Assembly: GCF_002205165.1 (NCBI RefSeq)
Contig: NZ_NIVS01000048.1
Coordinates: 48,658 to 112,657, forward strand
From: Stenotrophomonas maltophilia
Lineage (GTDB): Bacteria; Pseudomonadota; Gammaproteobacteria; Xanthomonadales; Xanthomonadaceae
Length of the DNA stretch: 64,000 bases
Reading direction: 5' to 3'
The translations under genes and the position numbers were made by a program. Of the stretch, positions 16,829 through 24,966 are shown in pieces (position 1 is the first letter of the stretch; each line of letters opens with the position of its first letter). The notes under the pieces were generated by a model, which was not told the DNA's origin, searched no databases, and saw only the letters and a list, made by a program, of their open reading frames with translations.

Positions 16829-18193
16829 ATGAAGCCGTTTCAATCTCTGGTGGTCCTGCTTCTGGCCGTGGCCTTGGGCGTGATCGCCTCACAATGGCTG
16901 GGCACTGAGCAGCTGGGCCAGTTCGGTGAAGTGATCTACCGCTACGGCGGCACCGACTACCGCTCCACCGTGCCGCAGGTCGCCCTGATGGTGCTGGTCG
17001 GGCTGCTGGTGCTGTGGCTGCTGTGGAGCCTGCTGGCCTCGCCGTTCCGCGCCTGGGGCCGCTACCGCCGCAAGCAGGGCCGCGCCCGCCTGACCGAAGG
17101 CCTGCAGGCCCACGAACAGGGCCACTGGCAGCGCGCCGAAAAGCTGCTGACCAGCGCCGCCGAAGACAAGGAAGTGAGCGCTGTCGCGTTGGTCACCGCC
17201 GTGCGCAGTGCGCAGGCGCGCGACGACGATGCGGCGGCCAACCAGTACCTGCAGCGCCTGGCCACCGAAGATGCGACCAGCCATGCCCTGCTGCTTGCCG
17301 AGCGCCTGCTGGCGCAGGAGCGCCCGGTGGATGCAATCAACGTGCTGGACGTTGCCGCGATCCAGCCGCTGCCGCCGCGCGGCCTGTGGCTGCGTACCGA
17401 AGCGCTGGCCCGTGCCGATCGTGCGCATGAGGCGTATGGCCAGCTGGGCGCGCTGCGCAAGCAGAAGGTGCTGCCGGACGCGGCCGTGGCCGAGCTGGAG
17501 ATCCGCCTTGCCGCGCAGTCGCTGCTGGAAGCCGGTGACGTCAACGCGCTGGCCGCGCAGTGGGAAGCCACGCCGAAGGCCCTGCGCAGCGATCCGGACG
17601 TGGTCTCGGCCTACGCCCTGCGGGCGGTTGCCCTGGACTGGGACGAACCGGCGCTGCTGAACCTGGAGCAGGCGCTGGACACGCGCTGGGATGAATCGGT
17701 GGTGACGCTTTACGGCCAGATGCCGGTGGAGAAACTGGCCACGCGCCAGGCCAACCTGCAGCGCTGGTTGACCACCCAGCCTTCCAGCCCCGCATTGCTG
17801 CTCGCGCTGGGCCGCATTGCCGCCCGCCAGCGCCAACACACCCTGGCCGAGGATTACCTGCACCGCGCGATCGCCGCCGGCGCCGGCCCGGCCGCGTGGG
17901 AAGCATTGGGCGAGCTGTTCCTGGATCGCGGCGAAACCGCCCTGGCCTCGCAGTGCTTCGCCAATGCGCTGCGCCAGCATCGTGGCGATGACAGCGTGGC
18001 GCTCGCCCGTGCGTCGACCACCACGCCGCTGGACCCGATCGTGCCCGAGCGCGCCACCATCGAAGAGCAATCGCTGATGGGCGAACCGGCACCGGTGCAG
18101 GATCGCCTGCACATGGATCAGGGACGCATCCACGTCGAAGAAGATCGCCTGCACGTGGAGCGGGACGAATTCGGCAACCCGCGGTTGCCGTAA
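16829..18193 (+). CDS. hemY: HemY-family tetratricopeptide membrane protein
   Basis: Inner-membrane protein of the hemDXY operon (454 residues). Two N-terminal helices (about 5-22 and 50-72) flank a short periplasmic loop. A long tetratricopeptide-type helical region follows (AHEQGHWQRAEKLLTSAAEDK and later repeats), as in proteobacterial HemY; this is not the protoporphyrinogen oxidase also called HemY. The C-terminus is unusual: three tandem heptads DRLHMDQ, GRIHVEE and DRLHVER at residues 425-445. Exact function is unknown; haem-pathway scaffolding is inferred from context. Confidence 0.9.
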   Translation: MKPFQSLVVLLLAVALGVIASQWLGTEQLGQFGEVIYRYGGTDYRSTVPQVALMVLVGLLVLWLLWSLLASPFRAWGRYRRKQGRARLTEGLQAHEQGHWQRAEKLLTSAAEDKEVSAVALVTAVRSAQARDDDAAANQYLQRLATEDATSHALLLAERLLAQERPVDAINVLDVAAIQPLPPRGLWLRTEALARADRAHEAYGQLGALRKQKVLPDAAVAELEIRLAAQSLLEAGDVNALAAQWEATPKALRSDPDVVSAYALRAVALDWDEPALLNLEQALDTRWDESVVTLYGQMPVEKLATRQANLQRWLTTQPSSPALLLALGRIAARQRQHTLAEDYLHRAIAAGAGPAAWEALGELFLDRGETALASQCFANALRQHRGDDSVALARASTTTPLDPIVPERATIEEQSLMGEPAPVQDRLHMDQGRIHVEEDRLHVERDEFGNPRLP

Positions 18194-18210
18194 AAGGCGG
18201 CGTGGTTCCT

Positions 18211-18239
18211 GGTAGTGCCCGCCGCTGGCCGGCACTACC
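18211..18239. repeat. SMAG-like REP element
   Basis: GGTAGTGCC at 18211-18219 pairs perfectly with GGCACTACC at 18231-18239 around CGCCGCTGGCC. The GTAGTGCC...CCGCTGGCCGGCA pattern is that of S. maltophilia GTAG-type elements; a near copy lies at 32.58 kb. Confidence 0.75.
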
Positions 18240-18277
18240 TGAGCCGAATGGTGCACACCTGCGCCGGATGCAAAAAA

Positions 18278-18301
18278 GAAGGCCGCCCAAGGGCGGCCTT
18301 C
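18278..18301. terminator. Terminator between hemY and the thiolase gene
   Basis: An 11-bp perfect stem GAAGGCCGCCC / GGGCGGCCTTC is preceded by AAAAAA and followed by TTCGTT. It can end transcription of both convergent units. Confidence 0.82.
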
Positions 18302-18323
18302 TTCGTTCAACGCCGCGCGACCA

Positions 18324-19604
18324 TCAGCGCTCGACGATCGCCACCACGCCCATGCCGCCGGCGGTGCAGATCGAGACCAGCGCGCGGCCACCGCCACGCT
18401 CGGCCAGCTGCTTGGCTGCCGTGGCGATCACGCGGGCACCGGTCGCGGCGAACGGGTGGCCGGTGGCGAGCGAAGAGCCCAGCGGGTTGATCCTGGCCGG
18501 GTCGATCTTGCCCAGTGGTGCATCCAGGCCGAGACGGTTGCGGCAATAGTCTTCGCTTTCCCAGGCGCGCAGCGTGCACAGCACCTGGGCGGCGAACGCT
18601 TCGTGGATCTCGTAGATATCGAAATCCTGCAGGGTCAGGCCGTTGCGCTTGAGCATCTCCGGCACGGCGATGGTCGGCGCCATCAGCAGGCCTTCGCCAT
18701 GCACGAAATCAACGGCCGCCACCTGCGAATCCCGCAGGTACGCCAGCGGCTCATGGCCATGCGCACGCGCCCATTCTTCGCTGGCCAGCAGCACCGCCGA
18801 GGCGCCATCGGTGAGCGGGGTGGAGTTGGCGGCGGTCAGCGTGCCGCGGCCGGAGACCTTGTCGAAGGCCGGCTTCAGCGTGGCCAGCTTTTCCAGCGAG
18901 GTATCGGCGCGCAGGATGTTGTCGCGCTCCACGCCGCGGAACGGCGCGATCAGATCGGTGAAGAACCCGCGCTCATAGGCGGCGGCCAGCTTCTTGTGCG
19001 AGGACACCGCCCACTCGTCCTGCGAGTCGCGGGAGATGTTCCATTCCTTGGCCATGTCTTCGCAGTGGTCGCCCATGCTCTTGCCGGTGCGCGGCTCGGC
19101 CACGCCCGGGAATTCCGGCTTGAGTTCGCTCAGCTTGAAGCCGCGGGTCAGCGCCCTGAGCTTGTCGCCGGTGCTCTTGGCGCGGTTGGCCGCGAGCAGG
19201 CGCGCGCGCAGTTTCTTGCCGTAGACGATCGGCACATCGGAGGTGGTGTCCGAGCCGCCGCCGATGCCCGAATCGATCTGGCCCAGCGCGATCTTGTTGG
19301 CCACCGCGATGATCGTATCCAGCGAGGTGCCGCAGGCGCGCTGCATGGTGATGCCCGGGGTCAGCGGGGACAGGCCCGAGGACAGCGTCGCCTCGCGGCC
19401 CAGGTTCCAGTCGCTGGAATGCTTGATCACCGCGCCCATCGCCACTTCGCCCAGCTGCTGGCCGTGCAGGCCGAAGCGCTCGACCAGCGCACCGAGTGTG
19501 CGCACCGACATACCGAGATTGCCGACGTCCGAATAAGCCGTGTTCTGGCGACAGAACGGAATGCGGACGCCGCCGAGGATGGCGACGGGACGGGCGTTGG
19601 GCAT
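18324..19604 (-). CDS. Acetyl-CoA C-acyltransferase (thiolase, FadI-like)
   Basis: Thiolase that cleaves 3-ketoacyl-CoA in beta-oxidation, or runs in the condensing direction. The 426 residues include the nucleophilic cysteine C91 in MQRACGTSLDT, the histidine motifs IHEAFAAQ and ATGHPFAATG, and the second cysteine in ICTAGGMG near residue 413. The inserted region GKKLRARLLAANRAKS resembles the FadI/trifunctional-beta group. The start at 19604 follows AGGT at 8 nt; an in-frame ATG at 19619 lacks one. No FadJ partner is adjacent. Confidence 0.9.
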   Translation of the reverse strand: MPNARPVAILGGVRIPFCRQNTAYSDVGNLGMSVRTLGALVERFGLHGQQLGEVAMGAVIKHSSDWNLGREATLSSGLSPLTPGITMQRACGTSLDTIIAVANKIALGQIDSGIGGGSDTTSDVPIVYGKKLRARLLAANRAKSTGDKLRALTRGFKLSELKPEFPGVAEPRTGKSMGDHCEDMAKEWNISRDSQDEWAVSSHKKLAAAYERGFFTDLIAPFRGVERDNILRADTSLEKLATLKPAFDKVSGRGTLTAANSTPLTDGASAVLLASEEWARAHGHEPLAYLRDSQVAAVDFVHGEGLLMAPTIAVPEMLKRNGLTLQDFDIYEIHEAFAAQVLCTLRAWESEDYCRNRLGLDAPLGKIDPARINPLGSSLATGHPFAATGARVIATAAKQLAERGGGRALVSICTAGGMGVVAIVER

Positions 19605-19711
19605 GGAGATACCTGGCATGGGAGGGGTGTCTGCAACATGGCCTGCACGAAGGAGCAGGCATAATGGGGCCAAGTGTAGCTGCCGCCCTGTGATGGGCCA
19701 ACCGTGAAACC

Positions 19712-20599
19712 ATGAGCAAACCCGACCACGGCATGAATGCCATTGGCGTACTGGCATTGGAACTGGCCGGCGGCGACGCCCCGCGCCATGCCGCGCTGTC
19801 CTCCGAACAGGCTGGTGAACTGTCCGAACGCGTCGGCCGCGATCTGGCCAAGCTGGTGCCCGGCGTCAGCGGGCTGGACTTCGTGTTCGCCGGCGCCCAT
19901 TTCGATCCCGCTGAGATCCTGCGTCCGGGCTGGCCGGTGCACCGGCGCCTGGAAGAGCTGCAGATGCGCGCCCCGGGCCGCAACCAGGGCCCGCGCGTGC
20001 TGGCCTTTGGTGCCGGCGCCGACGGCGAGGTGCCGCTGCCGTTCCAGGCCGATGCCAGCCTCACCGGCGGCGGCCTGCGGGTGGTGCCGTTCCTGCTGAC
20101 CGGCACCGAAGTGGCGCAGACGCAGGCCGTCGCCGAAGCGCTGGAAGAAGTGCTGCTTGCCCAGGGCATGGCGCAGGCCGACACCGCGCTGCAGGCGCAG
20201 AACGCCTTCGGCGCGCAGATCGAGCACGCCCGCTATTTCACGGTGAATGACCTCGCCGCGATGATGTCGATGCAGTACGACAACCAGGGCCTGGCGATTC
20301 TGTGGCCGCTGATCGAAACCGCGTTGATGGACCCGCACGTGGAAGAGTGGCTCGACGCCGCGCCGGAGCCGCTGCTTCGATACGCTGACGGCGAAGTGCG
20401 TATGGCGCTGTTCGATCCGGCCGGATGGTGTGCGTATTACAACCACGGCACCGGCGACTGCGATCGCCTGCAGGGCATCTACGACCAGTACCTGATCCGC
20501 CAGCGGCAGATGGCCGCCGTGCTCGAAGCGCACGGCCTGCCGGTGCTGTTCGTGCATTGCGAGGCCGGGCAGGACACGCGCGAACTGCTGGCGCGCTAA
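19712..20599 (+). CDS. Conserved hypothetical protein, 295 residues
   Basis: I do not recognise a named domain. The protein is soluble-looking, with no signal or membrane helix. It is acidic and rich in Ala, Gly and Leu. Regions of note are VPGVSGLDFVFAGAHFDPAEILRPGWPVHRRLEEL near the N-terminus, the Gly-rich LAFGAGADGEVPLPFQADASLTGGGLRVVPFLLTG, and aromatic-rich WCAYYNHGTGDC. The layout suggests a two-lobed alpha/beta protein. It is alone between a divergent thiolase and a strong terminator. Confidence 0.65.
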   Translation: MSKPDHGMNAIGVLALELAGGDAPRHAALSSEQAGELSERVGRDLAKLVPGVSGLDFVFAGAHFDPAEILRPGWPVHRRLEELQMRAPGRNQGPRVLAFGAGADGEVPLPFQADASLTGGGLRVVPFLLTGTEVAQTQAVAEALEEVLLAQGMAQADTALQAQNAFGAQIEHARYFTVNDLAAMMSMQYDNQGLAILWPLIETALMDPHVEEWLDAAPEPLLRYADGEVRMALFDPAGWCAYYNHGTGDCDRLQGIYDQYLIRQRQMAAVLEAHGLPVLFVHCEAGQDTRELLAR

Positions 20600-20600
20600 A

Positions 20601-20629
20601 AAAAAACGCCGGCGAATGCCGGCGTTTTT
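20601..20629. terminator. Bidirectional terminator
   Basis: AACGCCGGC-GAAT-GCCGGCGTT is preceded by a run of A (starting in the upstream stop codon) and followed by TTTTT, between convergent genes. It works as an intrinsic terminator on both strands. Confidence 0.88.
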
Positions 20630-20647
20630 CGTCAACCACGGCCCGGA

Positions 20648-21283
20648 TTACGGGGCCGCTTTGATCACCGCGCAGGCCAGGCGTGCACCGGCATTGCCGG
20701 TCGGCTGGGTCTTGTAGTCGTCCGCGTCGGCATGGACGATCAGGCCGCGGCCGATGATGTCGAAATCATCGCCCTTGCCGATGTTGACGTTGGTCGAGAC
20801 CGCAGCGTCGACCACGGCATTGCCCTGGGCGTCGGCCTTGATGTTCGGCATGTCGCCGCCGTGATGCGGTGCGGTGGCAACGCTGCCGTGGTCTTCCTTG
20901 CCCGGGTTGAAGTGGCCACCGGCGCTGGCGCCGTCGGGCGCACTGCAGTCGCCCTTCTCATGGATGTGGAAGCCATGCTCGCTGTTCGGCTTCAGGCCGC
21001 TGACCTGGCCTTTCACGTGGACCTTGCCGTCGACGACGCTGAAGGTCACGTTACCTTTGACGTCATTGCCCTGGGTGGCAGCAAGCTCGGCACTGGCGGT
21101 GTGGTCGGCATGGGCTTCGCTGGTCATCGCCGGCGGTGCTTCGGGGGTCGCTTCAGCGGTCGGCTGGGACGCGGTGGCTTCGGCCGCCGGAGTGGCTTCC
21201 GGCGTGGTGTCGGCCGGCTTGTTGCAGGCGGTCAGGCCGAGCGCGGCAATGGCGGCGAACAGCGTGGTGTGAATCAGGCGCAT
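20648..21283 (-). CDS. sodC: Cu/Zn superoxide dismutase, lipoprotein (copy 1)
   Basis: Periplasmic or membrane-anchored copper-zinc superoxide dismutase, 211 residues. A lipoprotein signal ends in LGLTAC, and an Ala/Thr/Pro/Glu-rich spacer (about residues 22-65) follows. The catalytic domain retains the metal ligands: HGFHIHEKGDCS, GGHFNP, EDHG, HHGGDM and LIVHADADD. The C-terminal GNAGARLACAV carries the disulfide cysteine that pairs with GDCS. A second sodC lies immediately upstream on the same strand. Confidence 0.95.
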   Translation of the reverse strand: MRLIHTTLFAAIAALGLTACNKPADTTPEATPAAEATASQPTAEATPEAPPAMTSEAHADHTASAELAATQGNDVKGNVTFSVVDGKVHVKGQVSGLKPNSEHGFHIHEKGDCSAPDGASAGGHFNPGKEDHGSVATAPHHGGDMPNIKADAQGNAVVDAAVSTNVNIGKGDDFDIIGRGLIVHADADDYKTQPTGNAGARLACAVIKAAP

Positions 21284-21336
21284 GTGGATCTCCTTGCGGG
21301 TAGCGTTGAAAGAAACGACGTCGTGGAACGGCGCGA

Positions 21337-21903
21337 TCAGCGCACGACCCGGATGACGCCGCAGGCAATTCGGGCGCCGGCGTTGCCGGCCGGCTGGCTG
21401 CGGTAATCGTCGGCGTTGGCATGCACGATCAGGGCACGTCCGGCGATATCGGTGGCTGCGCCGCCGCCAAGAGTAACCGCTGGCAGGCGGATATCGACGT
21501 TGACGCGGCCCTGCGCATCGGCACGCAGGTTGTCCATGTCACCGGCATGATGGGCACCGGCACTGTTGCGGCCGTGCGGCTGCCCGGCGGGATTGAAATG
21601 CGCACCGGCGCTGCTCGCATCGACCGCACTGCAGTCGCCGCGCTCATGCACATGGAACCCGGCCACCTGCAGTGGCTGCAGGCCGCCAATCACGCCGGTG
21701 ATATGCACGCCACGTGCGTCCGGCACCAGCGCCAGACGCCCACTGACCAGGCTGGCCGAGGCCGGCGACAGGTTCGCCTCGGCCATCTGCGCGGTGCTGA
21801 CCACCGGTACGGCGGGAGCGAGGGGGCGCGGCGGCGGTGTGCTGCCGCAGGCGGCCAGACCGACCGCGATCACCGCAGCGAAGACGACATGGGAACTGCG
21901 CAT
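21337..21903 (-). CDS. sodC: Cu/Zn superoxide dismutase, lipoprotein (copy 2)
   Basis: A paralogue of the neighbouring sodC, 188 residues. A lipoprotein signal ends in VGLAAC, and a shorter Pro-rich linker follows. All ligand motifs are kept: AGFHVHERGDCS, GAHFNP, GQPHG, HHAGDM and LIVHANADD, with the disulfide partner in GARIACGVI. The gap to copy 1 is 53 bp, so the two may be co-transcribed. Sequence divergence between the copies shows the duplication is old. The start at 21903 gives the intact signal. Confidence 0.94.
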   Translation of the reverse strand: MRSSHVVFAAVIAVGLAACGSTPPPRPLAPAVPVVSTAQMAEANLSPASASLVSGRLALVPDARGVHITGVIGGLQPLQVAGFHVHERGDCSAVDASSAGAHFNPAGQPHGRNSAGAHHAGDMDNLRADAQGRVNVDIRLPAVTLGGGAATDIAGRALIVHANADDYRSQPAGNAGARIACGVIRVVR

Positions 21904-21997
21904 GGGAAAGACTCCTTGGTTGCAAACTAACCGTGTGCTCGTCCACAGGCCATGAAAGCGGCCCGGACGTGGCGCACACGCGGTGTGGACATGCGGT

Positions 21998-23449
21998 TCA
22001 TCCGCCGCGGCGGCGGCCGGCGCCGAGCTTGCGGGTGAGGGTGTTGCGGCCCATGCCCAGCCGCGCGGCGGCCTCGGCACGGCGGCCGTGGGTGATCTGC
22101 AGGGCCGCTTCAAGCAGCGCCTGATCAACGCGATCGCGCACCTGCGCGTGCAGGCCTTCGGCACCCTCGGCCAGCCGCTGGCGCGCCCATGCCGAGAGCA
22201 GCGTTTCCCACTGCCCCGGATCGCCAGCGCTGCGCGAGCGCGGTGCACCGGCGCCCCGATGCAGTGCGCTGTCCACGTCGGCCACGCCGATGCTGTCGGC
22301 CGCCGCCAGCGCCGCCATGCGCCAGCACACGTTCTCCAGTTCACGCACGTTGCCAGGCCAGTCGTGCTCGCGCAGCGCCTGCAGCGCGGCAGCTGTCAGC
22401 CGCTTGGGCGGCGTATCGAGTTTGTGTGCGGCCGCGGCCAGGAAGGTCTCGGCCAGCTGCGCGACATCGTCGCGGCGCTCACGCAGCGGCGGCAGGCGCA
22501 GCCGCACCACATCCAGCCGGTGCAGCAGATCGGCGCGGAAGCGCCCTTGCGCCACCAGCGTTTCCAGGTCCTGGTGAGTCGCGGCGATCACCCGTACATC
22601 CACGCGGATCAGCTCGCGCCCCCCCACGCGGAAGAACTCACCTTCAGCCAGAACGCGCAGCAGACGCGTCTGCAGCGGCAATGGCATGTCGCCGATTTCA
22701 TCCAGGAACAGCGTGCCGCCATTGGCCTGCTCGAAGCGGCCGATATGGCGACGCTGCGCACCAGTGAACGCGCCCGCCTCATGGCCGAACAGTTCGCTTT
22801 CCAGCAGCTCGGAGGGAATCGCCGCGGTATTGAGCGCGACGAACGGCCCCTGCACGCGCGGCGACTCGTGGTGCAGCGCATGCGCGACCAGTTCCTTGCC
22901 GGTGCCGGTTTCGCCGTTGATCAGCACCGACAGCGGTGCCTGCGCCAAGCGCCCGATGGCGCGGAACAGCGCGCGCATCGCCGGCGTATCGCCGACCAGC
23001 TGCGGGCGCTGATCTGGCGGCGTTGCGCTGGCGGCCTCGGTCGGCTCGGCCAGGGTGACATCCGGCGCGGGCAGCACCCGCTGCGCCAGCGCGACGGCGT
23101 CATCCAGATCGAACGGCTTGGACAGGAATTCCTGCGCACCGCCGCGGAAGGCACCGGCCGTGCTCGCCACATCGGTATAGGCCGACATCACGATCACCGG
23201 CAGCTGCGGATGCGCTGCCTTGAGCTTGTCCAGCAGTACCAGCCCGTCATCGCCGGGCATGCGGACATCGGTGAACAGCAGATCCGGCGGCGGCTGCTCG
23301 GCCAACATCGCCAAGGCGGCCGCCGCACCGTCAAACCCGTCGACACGGTAGCCGGCCTCGCGCAGCGCGGTGCACAGCACGAAGCGCACCGCGCGGTCAT
23401 CGTCGACCACCCAGACGCGCTGGGCGGTAGTGTCGACCTGGTCAGCCAT
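21998..23449 (-). CDS. ntrC: Nitrogen regulator NtrC (NR(I))
   Basis: Sigma-54-dependent enhancer-binding regulator of nitrogen assimilation genes (483 residues). The receiver has D61 (FTDVRMPGDDG). The AAA+ domain has Walker A GETGTGKE (179-186), the sigma-54 contact loop GAFTGA (226-231) and LFLDEIGDMP. The Fis-type C-terminal helix-turn-helix reads RRAEAAARLGMGRNTLTRKL. Its start overlaps the end of ntrB by 8 bp, so the pair is translationally coupled. NtrC-like sites occur upstream of ntrB and glnA in this window. Confidence 0.97.
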   Translation of the reverse strand: MADQVDTTAQRVWVVDDDRAVRFVLCTALREAGYRVDGFDGAAAALAMLAEQPPPDLLFTDVRMPGDDGLVLLDKLKAAHPQLPVIVMSAYTDVASTAGAFRGGAQEFLSKPFDLDDAVALAQRVLPAPDVTLAEPTEAASATPPDQRPQLVGDTPAMRALFRAIGRLAQAPLSVLINGETGTGKELVAHALHHESPRVQGPFVALNTAAIPSELLESELFGHEAGAFTGAQRRHIGRFEQANGGTLFLDEIGDMPLPLQTRLLRVLAEGEFFRVGGRELIRVDVRVIAATHQDLETLVAQGRFRADLLHRLDVVRLRLPPLRERRDDVAQLAETFLAAAAHKLDTPPKRLTAAALQALREHDWPGNVRELENVCWRMAALAAADSIGVADVDSALHRGAGAPRSRSAGDPGQWETLLSAWARQRLAEGAEGLHAQVRDRVDQALLEAALQITHGRRAEAAARLGMGRNTLTRKLGAGRRRGG

Positions 23450-24500
23450 GGGCGGCAGTGTCCTCGGCGGGGGTGCCCTGCCCGATCGGCAGCAGCACGG
23501 TGAATACGGTATGGCCCGGGCGCGAGCGGTAGGTCAGGGTACCGCGGTGTTCGCGCGCGACCTGCTGGGCCAGCGCCAGGCCCAGCCCGGTGCCTTCGGC
23601 GCGGCCGCTGACCAGCGGCAGGAACAGATGCTCGGCCAGGTCTTCGGGCACGCCACGGCCGTCATCGGCGATTTCCAGCCGCAGCGCCAGCGGATGCAGT
23701 TGATCGGTGATGCGCACGCCGTGCTCCACGCGCGTGCGCAGGGTGACGGTGCCCGCACCGGCCTGGATCGCATTGCGGACCAGGTTCCACACCGCCTGGG
23801 TGAGCCGGTCCGCATCGCCATCGAACTCGGGAATGCTGGGGTCGTAATCGCGCTGGATCCGGACCGCCCAGCCGCCCTCGCTCTCGGCCAGGCGCAGCAC
23901 GCGCTCCAGCGAGGCGTGAATGTTGAGTGGCGCATGCGGCGCGGCCGGCGCGGGCGACAGCAGTTGCTCGAGCAGGCCGTTCAGGCGCTCGATCTCCGAG
24001 CCGATCAGCTCGATCAGTTCACGCTCATCCGGATCGCGTTGCGCGTTGCGGCGTGCCAGCAGCTGGGCCGCGCCCTTCAACCCCGCCAGCGGATTGCGCA
24101 GCTCGTGCGCCAGGCCCTTGAGCGCGGCACTGAGTGCGCTGGGCAGCGCCTGGGTGGGGTCCAACCCCGGGAACTCATCGACCGGATGCGCCTCCAGCAG
24201 CCAGCCGCCCTCGTCCCAGCGGCTCAGCCACCCCTCGGCAAAGCGCGGCGCATCGCCCGGCAGCGCCAGGGCCAGCCGGTGCAGGCGCAGGGTGTCGCGC
24301 TCATCGCGGGCCAGGAAATGGGCCAGGGCATCGCCCTGTGCCTCCAGCGAGGCCAGCGGCTGGCCCAGCAGGCGCCGCACGCTCACGCCCAGCCAGCGCG
24401 CAAAGGCGGGATTGCAGCCCACCACACGGCCGCTGGCGTCGGCCCAGGCGACCGGGGTGCCGAGGGCGTCGAGGGCGGGAGGCGGGAGCGCGGTGGTCAT
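23442..24500 (-). CDS. ntrB: Nitrogen sensor kinase NtrB (NR(II))
   Basis: Cytoplasmic histidine kinase/phosphatase that sets NtrC phosphorylation under PII control. It has 352 residues: an N-terminal PAS domain (about 10-110), phospho-acceptor H132 in LAHELRNPLAGLKGAAQLL, and an ATP-binding domain with NLVRNAIQAG, DDGRGVPEDL and EGTGLGLALAQQV. There is no membrane segment, as expected for NtrB. The ATG at 24500 is used; a TTG six codons upstream is in frame but lies inside the NtrC-like palindrome. Confidence 0.96.
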   Translation of the reverse strand: MTTALPPPALDALGTPVAWADASGRVVGCNPAFARWLGVSVRRLLGQPLASLEAQGDALAHFLARDERDTLRLHRLALALPGDAPRFAEGWLSRWDEGGWLLEAHPVDEFPGLDPTQALPSALSAALKGLAHELRNPLAGLKGAAQLLARRNAQRDPDERELIELIGSEIERLNGLLEQLLSPAPAAPHAPLNIHASLERVLRLAESEGGWAVRIQRDYDPSIPEFDGDADRLTQAVWNLVRNAIQAGAGTVTLRTRVEHGVRITDQLHPLALRLEIADDGRGVPEDLAEHLFLPLVSGRAEGTGLGLALAQQVAREHRGTLTYRSRPGHTVFTVLLPIGQGTPAEDTAAHG

Positions 24501-24517
24501 TGCACCAATGTAGTGCA
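24501..24517 (-). promoter_or_regulatory. NtrC-binding-site-like palindrome at the ntrB start
   Basis: TGCACCAATGTAGTGCA matches the NtrC consensus (GCAC, 7 bp, GTGC). It directly touches the ntrB ATG and includes the only Shine-Dalgarno-like bases (GGTG on the coding strand). This points to negative autoregulation of ntrBC by NtrC. Confidence 0.75.
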
Positions 24518-24554
24518 AAACGGCAGGCCTGTTGATCCCGGTTTCCTGCCTCGC

Positions 24555-24905
24555 TCACGCATGCTGCAGGATGTTGACCAGCCGGCCCAACGGATCGCGG
24601 AGGTAGAACCGACGCACGCCCCACGGTTCGCTGGCTGGGCCATAGGCGATGGGGAGGTTGGCCGCGTTCACCCGTCGAAGCACTTCCTCCAGATGGTCGA
24701 CCTCGATGGAGAGATCTGGCACGGCGGTACCGGAGCCGCCTTCGGACGCCACACTCACCTGGACGGTCATATCCGCGGATCCCGCATAAGTGCGGATCCA
24801 GCCGTGATCCATGACCAGCTCCAGGCCGAGGATGTCCCGATAGAAACTGTCCGCGGCGGCCGGATCGGACGCGGCGATGTTGGCGATGATGCGTTTGACC
24901 TTCAT
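24555..24905 (-). CDS. VOC-superfamily (glyoxalase/bleomycin-resistance fold) protein
   Basis: A 116-residue protein with two beta-alpha-beta-beta-beta modules, as in glyoxalase I-like VOC proteins. Examples are ANIAASDPAAADSFYRDILGLELVMDHG at the start and the closing VRRFYLRDPLGRLVNILQHA. Family members bind a metal or small ligand; the substrate here is unknown. A good ribosome-binding site (GGGAGGG) precedes the start at 24905. It lies between ntrB and mltA, on the same strand. Confidence 0.82.
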   Translation of the reverse strand: MKVKRIIANIAASDPAAADSFYRDILGLELVMDHGWIRTYAGSADMTVQVSVASEGGSGTAVPDLSIEVDHLEEVLRRVNAANLPIAYGPASEPWGVRRFYLRDPLGRLVNILQHA

Positions 24906-24966
24906 GAACCCTCCCGGGCGCTGCAACAGACGAACGTGTACCCGCCTCCACAAGATCCGCGCGTCG

